Shown one piece after another: positions 26,001 through 35,549 of a stretch of 64,000 nucleotides of DNA. The notes under the pieces were generated by a model, which worked only from the letters and a program-made list of their open reading frames with translations, was not told the origin of the DNA and did no database searches. Position numbers and translations under genes: made by a program. The stretch's first letter is position 1. Each line of letters begins with the position of its first letter. The DNA is from Aristolochia californica (lineage: Eukaryota > Streptophyta > Magnoliopsida > Piperales > Aristolochiaceae): positions 18,474,801 through 18,538,800 of the forward strand of contig JARWKL010000015.1 of assembly GCA_029961685.1 (NCBI GenBank). Reading direction: 5' to 3'.

Positions 26001-29000
26001 ATTTTAAGCTCTTTTAGTTTTTTATATATTAGGTTTCGTAAACATTGAAAAAGGGGGGACCGGGGGATAGAACTGAGTGTTGACTCCTACTCCAAAAGTC
26101 ATTTCATAGAAAAATATAGTTAGTTACTGATGAACAATCACTTTAAATGATCTCTATGATTGATATGGGCAAAAAATGACCTGTTTGGATCAGGTAAATA
26201 TCCCATCGCACGTTCACTTGAGAATTTAATGAACATATTTTTTCTCCTTAGAAGTATTTGATCCTAAGGTCATTTGCATCTCCAACATGTTTCATACATG
26301 CATATCCCTATTTAAAACATGTTAGGATCAATTACCTATCTCTTTCATACAAAATTCAAAGGAATTAGGGTTTGTACTAGTCAAATTTCTTCATTTGTCG
26401 TGTGAGGATAATTTTATTTACTTACATTTATTATTTTTTTTGATATTTTGCATACATAAACTCTAAAATTTTCATTTTGTTGCGATCTATTTACCTTATC
26501 TTTTTTATTTTATGAGAAAAAAGGAGAGTGAAAACTCAAGTTTGCATTTTAAAACAAAACCTGACATCTAATATGGAAATGCACAAATGCAGAGAGAGAT
26601 AATTCCAAAAAGTCTCTGTAATTTATAGGAATTGTAAACTCTTTTAGTAATTTATATATTAGATTTCGTAAACATCGGAAAAAGGGGGGAGCGGGGGATT
26701 TATCTGAGTGTTGACCCCTAACTCACAAGTCATTTTCTACAAAAATATAGCTCATTACTCATGATCAATCACTTCAAAATGATCTATGAATGTTAGATCA
26801 ACTTTTTGTAAATGGGCAAAAAAATGGCTTGTTTGGATCGGGTAAATATTCCCCACCGTTCGTTCACTTGAGAATTTAATAAGCATTTGTTGTTCTCCTT
26901 AAAAGTCTTCGATCCTGGGGTCATTTGTATCTTCAACATATTTCATGCATACACATCTACATTTAAAACATGAAAGGATCAATTCAAAAATCTCTTTCTT
27001 ACAAAATTTCTAGCTATTAGGGGTTGTACTAGTAGAATTTCCCAAACATGGACAATAAAACTTTGGAGTTCATTTGTGGTGTGTGGATAAATTTTCTTTA
27101 CTTACATTTATTATTTTTTTTAGATTTTTTGCATACATCAACTCTAAAATTTTTATTAATGTGCGATCAATTTGCCTTATCTTTTTTTTATTACGACAAA
27201 AAAGGGAGAGTGAAAACACAAATTTGGATTTTAAAGCAAAACCTAGCATCTAAAATGGAAAGGCACAAATGCAGAGAGAGATAATTCATAAAAGTTTCTG
27301 TAATTTTTAGAGATTGTAAAATGTTTTAGTTTTTTATATATTAGGTTTTGCAAACATCAGAAAAAGGGCGGAGTGGGGGATTTAACTGAGTGTTGACCCG
27401 TAATCCACAAGTAATTTCTTAAAAAAAATATAATTTGTTACTCATGATCAATCACTTTATATTTATCTATGATTGTTAGATCAACTTTTTCAAAATGGGC
27501 AAACAATTGCTTGTTTGGATCGGGTAAGTATCCCACCGCTCGTTCACTTGAAAATTTAATGAGCATTTGTTGTTCTCCTTAATAGTCTTGGATCCTTGGG
27601 TAATTTGCATCTTGAATATGTTTCATGCATGCATATCCATAGTTAAAACATGTTAGGATCGCTTAGAAATCTGTTTCTTACAAAATTCCAATCTATTAAG
27701 GGATTACAAGTAGAATTTCCCAAACATGGATAACAAAACTTTGGTGTTCATTTTTTGTGTGTTGATAAATTTTATTTACTTAAATTTATTATTTTTTTAG
27801 ATTTTTTGCCAACTTAAACTCTAAAATTTTCATTTTGTGGTAATCTATTTGACTTATCTTTTTTAGTTTACGAGAAAAAAGTGAGAGTGAAAAATCAAGT
27901 TTGGATTTTAAAACAGAACTTGGCATCTAAAATGGAAATGCACAAATGCAGAGAGAGATAATTCCAAAAATTCTCTGTAATTTTTAGGGATTGTAAACTC
28001 TTTTATTTTTTATATATTAGATTTCGCAAACATCGGAAAAAGGGGGGCATGGGGGATTTATTTGAGTGTTGACTCCTAATCCACAAGTCATTTCTCAAAA
28101 AAATGTAGTTCGTTAGTCATAATCAATCACTTTACAATGATCTATGATTGTTAGATCAAATTTCTGTAAAAGGGCAAAACATGGCTTGTTTGGATCGGGT
28201 AAATATCCCACCGCTCGTTCACTTGTGAATTTAATGAGCATTTTTTGTTCTCCTTAAAAGTATTGGATCCTTGGGTCATTCAAATCTTCTACATGTTTTT
28301 TACATGCATATCCATATTTAGAACAAGTTAGGATCAATTAGAAATCTTTTTCTAACAAAATTCCAAGCAATTAGGGGTTGTACTCGTGGAATTTCCCAAA
28401 TATGGATAACAAAACTTTGGTGTTCATTTGTAGTGTGGGGATAAATTTTATTTTCTTAAATTTATTATTTTTTTATATATTTTGCATACCAAAACTCTAA
28501 AATTTTAATGTTTTTGCGATCTATTTGCCATATCTTTTTTTTGTTTACGAGAAAAAGGGGAGAGTGAAAACTCCAGTTTGGATTTTAAAACAAAACCTGG
28601 CATCTAAAATGGAAATGCACAAATGCAGAGAGAGATAATTCCAAAAGTCCCTATAATTTTTAGGGATTGTAAACTCTTTTAGTTTTTTATATATTATGTA
28701 TAACAAACATAGAAAAAAGGTGGGAGCGGGCGATTGAACTGAGTGTTGACTGCTAATCCACAAGTCATTTCTTAGAAAAATATTGTTCGTTACTTATGAT
28801 CAATGACTTTACAATGATCTATGATTGTTAGATCAACTTTTTGTAAATGGTCAAAAAAGGGCATGTTTGGATGAGGTAAATATCTCAACGCAAATTCACT
28901 TGTGAATTTAATGAGCATTTGTTGTTCTCCTTAATAGTCTTGGATACTTAGGTCATTTGCATCACACACATGTTTCATGCATGAATATCCATATTTAAAA

Positions 29001-29950
29001 CATGTTAGGATCAATTAGAAATCTTTTTCTTACGAAAATCCAAGCTAGTGGAATTTCCCTAACATGGATAACAAAACTTTGGTGTTCGTTTCTGGTGTAT
29101 GGATAAATTATCTTTACTTATATTTATTATTGTTTTAGATTTTTTGTATATCGAAACTCTAAAATTTTCATTTTGTTGCGATCTATTTGCCTTATCATTT
29201 TTATTTTTACAGAAAAATGGATAGTGAAAACTCAAGTTTGGATTGTAAAACAAAACCTGCCATCTAAAATGGAAATGCGCAAATACAAAGAGAGATAAGT
29301 AAAAAAGGTCTCTGTAATTTTTAGGGATTTTAAACTCTTTTTGTTTTTTATAGATTAGATTTCGCAAACATTGGAAAAAGGAGGCAACAAAAGATTTAAC
29401 TAAGTGTTGACACCTAACCGACAAGTCATTTCTTACAAAAATATAGCTCGTTACTCATGATCAATCACTTTACTATGATCTACGTTTGATAGATCAACTT
29501 TTGGTAAATGGGCAAAAATGGGCTTGTATGGATCGAGTAAATATCCCACCGCACGTTCACTTGAGAATTTAATGAGCATTTTTTGTTCACCTTAAAATTC
29601 TTTGATCCTTGGCTCATTTTCATCTTCAATATGTTTCTTGCATGCATACCCATATTTAAAACATGTTAGGATAGATTAGAAATCTCTTTCTTAAAAAAAA
29701 TCAATGCTATTAGGGGTTATACTAGTGGAATTTCCCAAACATGGATAACAAAACTTTAGTGTTCATTTCTGGTCTGTGGATAGATTTTCTTTACTCACAT
29801 TTATTATTTTTTTGAGTTTTTTGTTTATATAAACTCTAAAAATTCATTTTGTTGCCATCTATTTGCCTTATCTTTTTTTGTTTACGAGAAAAAAGGGAAA
29901 GTGAAAACTAAAGTTTGGATTTTAAAACAAAATATGGCATCTAAAATGGA

Positions 29951-29990
29951 AAAATATTGAAAAAAGGGGGGAATGGGGGATTGAACTGAG
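29951..29990. repeat. Ectopic 40-bp copy of the G-rich satellite block
   Basis: 'aaatattgaaaaaagggggg' plus 'aatgggggattgaactgagt' sits in the place normally occupied by 'tgcacaaatgcagagagaga'. Its parent is the nearly identical block about 110 bp downstream at 30,064-30,103. Confidence 0.8.
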
Positions 29991-31769
29991 TTAATTCCAA
30001 AAAAAGTGTCTGTAATTTTTAGGGATTGTAAGCTCTTTTAGTTTTTTATATATTAGGTTTCACAAATATTGAAAAAAGGGGGAAATGGGGGATTGAACTA
30101 AGTGTTGTCTCCTAATCCACAAGCCATTTCCTAGAAAAATATAATTTGTAACTCATGATCAATCACTTTAATATGATATATAATTTTTAAATCAACTTTT
30201 TTTAAATGGGCAAAAAATGGCTTGTTTGGATCAAGTAAATATCCCACCGCACGTTCACTAGAGAATTTAATGAGCATTTATTTTTCTCCATAAAAGTCTT
30301 TCATCCTTGCATCTCCAACATGTTTCATGCATGCATATCCATATTTAAAACATGTTTGGATCAATTAGAAATCTTTTTCTTACAAAATTCCAAGATATTA
30401 GTGGTTGTACTAGTGGAATTTTCCAAACATGGATAACAAAACTTTGGTGTTTGTTTGTCATGTGTGGATAAATTTTGTTTACTTACATTTATTATTGTTT
30501 TTGAATTTTTGCATACCTAAACTCTAAAATTTTCATTTTGCTACAATCTCTTTGCCTTTTCTTTTTTATTTTATGAGAAAAAAGGGAGTGTGAAAACTCC
30601 ACTTTGGATTTTTAAAAAAAACATGGCATCTAAAATGGAAATGCATAAATGCAGAGAGAGATAATTCCAAAAAGTCTCTGTAATTTTTAGGGATTGTAAG
30701 CTCTTTTAGTTTTTTATATATTAGGTTTCACAAATATCGAAAAATGGGGGGGTCGGGGTATTGAACTAAGTGTTGACTCCTAATCCACAAGTCATTTCTT
30801 AGAAAAATATTATTCGTTAGTCATGATCAATCACTTTACAATGATCTATGATTGTTAGATAAACATTTTGTAAATGGGTAAAAAATGGCACGTTTACTTA
30901 AGAATTTAATGAGCTTTTGTTGTTCCTCTTAAAAGTCTTGGATCCTTGGGTCATTTACTTCACACACGTGTTTCATGCATGCATATCCATATTTAAAACA
31001 TGTTATGATCAATTAGAAATCTCTTTCTTACAAAATTCCAAGCTTTTAATGGTTGTACTAGTGGAATTTCCCTAACATGGATAAGAAAACTTTGGTGTTC
31101 ATTTTTTGTGTGTGGATAAACATTCTTTACTTACTTTTATTATTGTTTTTGATTTTTAACATACCTAAACAATAAAATTTCATTTTTTGCAATGTATTTG
31201 CCTTATGTTTTTTATTTTATGAGAAAAAATGGAGAGTAAAAACTCAAGTTTGGATTTTAAAAAAAAAAACTTGACTTTCAAAATTGAAATGCAGAAATGC
31301 AGAGAGAGAAAATTCCATAAAGTCTCTGTAATTTTACGGAATTGTAAAATGTTTTATTTTTTATATATTTTAGATTTTTTAAACTTCTAAAAAATGGGGG
31401 GAGCAAGGAATTTAACTAAGTGTTGACCCCTAACCCATAATTCATTTCTTATAAAAATATATGATTGTTAGATCAACTTTTGGTAAATGGGCAAAAAATG
31501 GCTTGTTTGGATCGGGTAAATATCCCGCCGCTTGTTCACTTGAGAATTTAATGATCATTTGTTGTTCTCCTTAAAAGTCTATGATACTTGGGTCATTTGC
31601 ATCTTCAACATGTTTCATGCATGCACATCCATATTTAAAACATGCTAGGATCAATTAAAAATCTCTATCTTACAAAATTTCAAGCTATCAGGGGTTGTAC
31701 TAGTGAAATTTCCCAAACATGGATAACAAAACTTTGGTGTTCATTTGTGGTGTGTGGATAAATTTTCTT

Positions 31770-31870
31770 TACTTACATTTATTATTGTTTTGTATTTTTT
31801 CCATACATTTATTATAGTTTTAGATATTTTTCATACAATTATTATTGTTTTAGATTTTTTGCATACATAA
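31770..31870. repeat. Three-copy 36-bp duplication in a G monomer
   Basis: 'catttattattgttttgtat', 'catttattatagttttagat' and 'caattattattgttttagat' follow each other, each ending in a T-run and 'catac'. This is the longest expansion of this short motif in the window. Confidence 0.85.
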
Positions 31871-32843
31871 ACTCTAAAATTTTCATTATGTTTCAATCTA
31901 TTTGCCCTAACCTTTTTCTTTATGAGAAAAAAGGGTGAGTGAAAACTCAAGTTTGGATTTTAAAGCAAAACTTGGCATCTAAAATGGAAATGCACAAATG
32001 CAGAGAGAGATAATTCCAAAATGTCTCTGTAATTTTAGAGATAGTAAAATGTTTTAGTTTTTTATATATTAGGTTTCGCAAACACTGAAAAAAGGGAGGA
32101 GTGTGGGATTTAACTAAGTGTTGACCCCTAATCCACAAGTAATTTCTTAAAAAAATATAGCTCGTTACTCATGATCAACCACATTACATTGATCTATGAT
32201 TGTTAGATCATTTTTTCCAAAATGGGCAAAAAATCGCTTGTTTGGATTGGGTAAATATCCCACCGCTCGTCCACTTGAGAATTTAATGAGCATTTGATGT
32301 TCTCCTTAAAAGTCTTGGATCCTTGGATCATTTGCATCTTCAACATGTTTCATGCATACATATCCATATTCAAAACATGTTAGGATCGATTAGAAATCTG
32401 TTTCTTACAAAATTCTGAACTATTAGGGGTTGTACAAGTGGAATTTCCCAAACATGGATAACATAACTTTGGTGTTCATTTTTTGTGAGTTGATAAATTT
32501 TCTTTATTTACATTTATTATTATTTTATATTTTTTTCTTACATAAACTCTAAAATTTTCATTTTGTTATGATCTATTTACCTTCTCTTTTTTTCTTTAAG
32601 AGAACAATGGGAGAGAGAAAACTCAAGTTTGGATTTTAAAACAGAACTAGGCAACTACGATGGAAATGCACAAATGCAGAGGGAGATTATTCCAAAAAGT
32701 CTCTGTAATTTTTAGGGATTGTAAACTCTTTTATTTTTTATATATAAGATTTCGCAAACATCGGAAAAAGGGGGGGGCGAGGAATTTAACTGAGTGTTGA
32801 CTCCTAATCCAGAAGTCATTTCTCAGAAAAATATAGTCCGTTA

Positions 32844-32848
32844 CTCAT
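32844..32848. repeat. Target-site duplication CTCAT, left
   Basis: CTCAT directly precedes the left LTR and is repeated directly after the right LTR. In uninterrupted monomers the same place reads 'gttactcatgatcaatc', which confirms the insertion site. Confidence 0.95.
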
Positions 32849-33336
32849 TGTTGAATTTATGGAAAAGTGAAGTACTTCATTGACATCAATAACTTGTTGT
32901 AATCAGAGTACATGAACCTCTATTTATAATAGAGGAAGGTAGTAGAGTCTAATTACAATAAAATTACCCTTGTCCCAATTACACCCAAACTCTAACACTT
33001 AAAGATAAGTCCTAAAATAATTAAATAACTCAATATAAATAAAAGACAAACTTAACTCAAACTAAAACTCTTCTTTGCGTGACCATATGATAAGATACTT
33101 TTGTGAGTCCTTCTTGATCTTCCAACTGATGTGATAAAGATGCCAGCTCATGGTAATCGTTGTGGTTCCTACTTCTTATGGGTTTGGGCCCATCTTGTGG
33201 GTCTTCCTTGGTCATGTGGCCCATCTTATAATAATCTTAGATATGTGAGTCTTCCTTGGTCATGTGACCCATCTTATAATAATCTTAGATATGTGAGTCT
33301 TCCTTGGTCATGTGGGTTTGAGCTTATCTTCCAACA
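32849..33336 (-). repeat. Left LTR (3' LTR of the minus-strand element), 488 bp
   Basis: Runs from TGTTGAATTTATGG to TTATCTTCCAACA on the plus strand. It matches the right LTR along its full length except for roughly two dozen substitutions, two 1-bp indels and one extra copy of a 48-bp internal repeat (starts at 33201, 33249 and 33297). The differences amount to about 5-6% by eye. Confidence 0.93.
33201..33316. repeat. 48-bp repeat inside the left LTR
   Basis: Copies of 'gtcttccttggtcatgtg' start at 33201, 33249 and 33297 (last one partial). The right LTR has only one full plus one partial copy (from 35,430). 48 bp is a whole number of codons, so a meaningless repetitive open frame crosses it. 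Confidence 0.9.
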
Positions 33337-33345
33337 CTCCCCTTC
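33337..33345 (-). other. Polypurine tract
   Basis: The minus strand reads GAAGGGGAG directly before the TGTTGG start of the 3' LTR, the usual place and composition for the plus-strand priming site of reverse transcription. Confidence 0.85.
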
Positions 33346-35059
33346 AAGCTAGGGGTGAGAGAACAACATGAACTCCCAGCTTGCTGCAAGTGATGTATAG
33401 AATATTTTTGTATAAAATGGCACATCTTCCAATACTCCCCCTCACGTTGTTGCTTCCTTCATTGAGCCCTGCGGCATAATATATGTGAGAGTAAAAATCA
33501 CTCCTAGCTGGTAAGACATTGCTTCATACTCCAGTCCTAATGCTGGATGTACAGCACACTCCGTCTTCTATCGGTAGCATTGCTCTGAAGTGTCCACCAC
33601 CGTGTCCCTCCATAGGACAACAACTCTCACGTGGTAGGAGACATAAAAGCCATTATAGGGGGGATTACATAGATGTAATAATAATTTCCTCTGTCATGGA
33701 CTTTCAACCACAAATAATTGTGATCTTTTTTACGGGGATGAAGTTCCTCCGTCATGAAATTCCAACCACAAATAATTTTGATCTTTTTGATGGGGATGAA
33801 GTTCCTCCGTCATGGAATCCCAACCATAAATAATTTTGATCTTTTTGATGGGGTAAAATAAACGATGACATGAGGCCACCTCTTCTTCAATAATAATGTC
33901 CCCAAAGAGACATAATAGTTGCAGCTGAATATAACACGACCATCTTCCAACACATATAACACGAACCAAATAATAAACTTTTTAAAAGAACCTATGAAAT
34001 AATCTGATATAAAAATTTCTTCTTAGATGCACAAGCTTCATATTTTGTGCTCCCCTTTTCTTGAATATTTTGGTCACATAAACATATTCACAACATATGA
34101 AATAAAATACCTCTTTCTTGTACTTCTTGTACTTCTCCCCTTCAAGCTGGGAGGTAATGACAGTGATCCCAGCCTCAACCAAATATCATAGATGTAACAA
34201 TACGCCCAAATAACAGAGATGTATAAATAATCCCTCAAACCAGGAAGAAGTGAGATATTTTTCTGGTATATCAATTCAAACAGTGACACAAAACAATCGG
34301 CTTAAATTCGGATTTTCAATGTAACAGACTACCAGCATGACCTTTGATTATTCCAATTCGAATATATCTTTCAATATAGATCAGATTGACATGAATTTTT
34401 TCCTTCTGAAAGTAGACTCAAATAAATTTTATCCAAGATTAACTTAACTTCATAAAATATAATTTTCAGAAGATAAATAATCGGATATATTTTGGTCTCT
34501 GTCATATGGCCGAACTAAATATTGTTTCTCCTATTTTTCTAGAATGACCATTGACTCTTCAAAAATCAATATCTCCTTGTACAAAGATCATACAGAGGAT
34601 TGGTTGAATAAGTAAGAAAATAGACTTACATATATTTCTTTTGATATATAATACTCTATATAAAGTCTCTTTCTTGATAGTATAAAATATCTTGGAATTT
34701 GAAGCTTTCTAGTTTTGCTCAAACCTCTTTTTCAATCTGACCTTTGCTCGGAATCTATAGATATCTATTGCTGCTCGAACCTTTTCACATTCTAACCTTT
34801 GCTCATTCAAATATTGATATCTCTCTGTAGATAAATCCGATTGGAACAAATAGGTTTTCTATGCAAAGTAGACTCAAATATCTTTCCGTCAATATATAAT
34901 TTACAATATAAAAAACTACGTATAGAGGTAAAAAATTCCAAGCAAACTATGGGTGTAGGGGTTGAAAAAAATAACTACGAACCTAGACTTAGGGTTTAGG
35001 GTTTAGAGAAAAGGATCATATTACCTCCATGAGTTGACCAAGTGAACTCACAGAACCTA
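33346..35059 (-). other. Retrotransposon internal region, no coding capacity
   Basis: About 1.7 kb between polypurine tract and primer site. Open frames are short (under ~105 codons) and match no retrotransposon protein that I can recognise. It contains a second polypurine/LTR-start-like junction (33423-33446), a 58-bp tandem repeat (33688-33853), a 'cttgtacttcttgtacttct' direct repeat near 34,117, and degenerate repeats around 34,715-34,850 in which 'gctcaaacct' or 'gctcgaacct' is followed by 'gacctttgctc' or 'aacctttgctc'. A (TTTAGGG)-like stretch lies at about 34,989-35,006, close to the 5' LTR. Confidence 0.8.
33688..33853. repeat. 58-bp tandem repeat, ~2.9 copies
   Basis: Copies start at 33688, 33746 and 33804 with 'cctctgtcatgg', 'cctccgtcatga' and 'cctccgtcatgg'. 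Each contains 'aaccacaaataatt' or 'aaccataaataatt' and ends in 'gatctttttgatgggg' or a variant. The second and third copies are nearly identical, so the expansion is probably younger than the element. Confidence 0.9.
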
Positions 35060-35070
35060 CTTTGATACCA
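35060..35070 (-). other. Primer binding site (initiator Met-tRNA type)
   Basis: The minus strand reads TGGTATCAAAG immediately after the 5' LTR. Most plant LTR retrotransposons use TGGTATCAGAGC, complementary to the 3' end of initiator tRNA-Met; eight leading bases match. This site fixes the orientation of the element. Confidence 0.88.
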
Positions 35071-35510
35071 TGTTGAATTTATGGCAAAGTGAAATACTTC
35101 ATTGGCATCAATAACTTGTTGTAATCAGAGTACATGAACCTCTATTTATAATAGAGGAAGGTGGTAGAGTCCAATTACAATAAAACTACCCTTGTCCCAA
35201 TTACACCCAAACTCTAACACTTAAAGATAAGTCCTAACATAATTAAATAACTCAATATAGATAAAAGACAAACTTAACTCTAACTAAAACTCTTCTTTGA
35301 CGTGACCATATGATAAGATGCTTTTGTGAATCCTTCTTGATCTTCCAACTGATGTGATAAGGATGTCAGCTCAAGGTAATCGTTGTGGGTCCTACTTCTT
35401 ATGGGTTTGGCCCATCTTGTGGGCCTTCCTTGGTCGTGTGGCCCATTTTATAATAATCTTAGATATGTGGGCCTTCCTTGGTCGAGTGGGCTTGAGCTTA
35501 TCTTCCAACA
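35071..35510 (-). repeat. Right LTR (5' LTR of the minus-strand element), 440 bp
   Basis: Same ends as the left LTR, with one fewer copy of the 48-bp 'ccttccttggtc...' repeat, which explains the 48-bp length difference. As the LTR next to the primer binding site it would carry the promoter; on the minus strand several AT-rich TATA-like stretches are present, but none can be singled out. Confidence 0.93.
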
Positions 35511-35515
35511 CTCAT
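35511..35515. repeat. Target-site duplication CTCAT, right
   Basis: Second copy of the 5-bp duplication, followed by 'gatccatcacttta', the expected continuation of the interrupted satellite monomer. Confidence 0.95.
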
Positions 35516-35549
35516 GATCCATCACTTTACTATGATGTATGATTGTTAG

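Larger units (their letters stand above)
1..32848. repeat. Satellite array, segment 1 (~675-bp monomers)
   Basis: Head-to-tail tandem repeat with 48 monomers, identified by a recurring GGATCC-like site; examples are at 485, 1160, 1815, 2494, 3170, 3844, 4522, 5256, 10231, 15609, 20950, 25611 and 32317. Spacing is usually 650-680 bp. Each monomer contains, in order: a TATATATTAG box, an A-run followed by a G-rich block (GGGGGAGCGGGGGAT), 'gttactcatgatcaatcac', 'gatcgggtaaatatcccacc', 'catgcatgcatatccat', 'catggataacaaaactttgg', 'aaactctaaaattttcatt' and 'atggaaatgcacaaatgcag'. Diagnostic variants define types A to G. No transcription unit or conserved protein was recognised. The only foreign DNA in this segment is at 8,821-9,114. 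The family was not recognised; a pericentromeric or heterochromatic location is inferred from organisation only. Confidence 0.97.
26000..32848. repeat. Mixed-order monomers F G A B C D F C G A
   Basis: Anchors 26259 (F), 26910 (G), 27590 (A), 28265 (B), 28942 (C), 29603 (D), 30301 (F), 30940 (C-like), 31582 (G), 32317 (A). The stretch returns to the 7-mer order after the 4-mer block but lacks E. It also contains a recombinant monomer at 30.7-31.3 kb whose left half looks like C ('cacacacgtgtttc') and whose right half looks like F ('ttttatgagaaaaaatgg'). Two short deletions are visible: near 30,890, where 'aaatggca' joins directly to 'cgtttactt', and near 31,460, where the 'ctcgttactcatgatcaatc' stretch is missing. 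Confidence 0.65.
32849..35510 (-). mobile_element. Non-autonomous LTR retrotransposon (Copia-like ends)
   Basis: A 2,662-bp element inserted in the satellite in reverse orientation. It begins and ends with related long terminal repeats (TG...CA ends; TGTTGGAAGAT... on the minus strand) and is flanked by perfect 5-bp target-site duplications CTCAT, copied from the satellite motif 'gttactcatgatc'. Read on the minus strand it has 5' LTR (35071-35510), a primer binding site touching the LTR, a 1,734-bp internal region, a polypurine tract and the 3' LTR (32849-33336). No gag, protease, integrase or reverse-transcriptase motif is readable in either strand, so mobility must have depended on proteins supplied in trans. 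The TGTTGGAAGAT terminus with a TGGTATCA primer site is common in plant Copia-related elements; the superfamily assignment is an inference. Confidence 0.93.

Noticed and set aside
29059..29424. 121-codon minus-strand open frame
   Set aside because: It is plain satellite sequence that by chance lacks stops; neighbouring monomers carry stops in the same frame.
1..32848. CRISPR array or bacterial repeat region
   Set aside because: Repeats are ~675 bp, contiguous and without spacers; the window has plant transposons and spliced genes.
33131..33352. Repetitive 73-codon frame in the retrotransposon
   Set aside because: It lies in the LTR, and its internal peptide repeat is the 48-bp DNA repeat read in frame.
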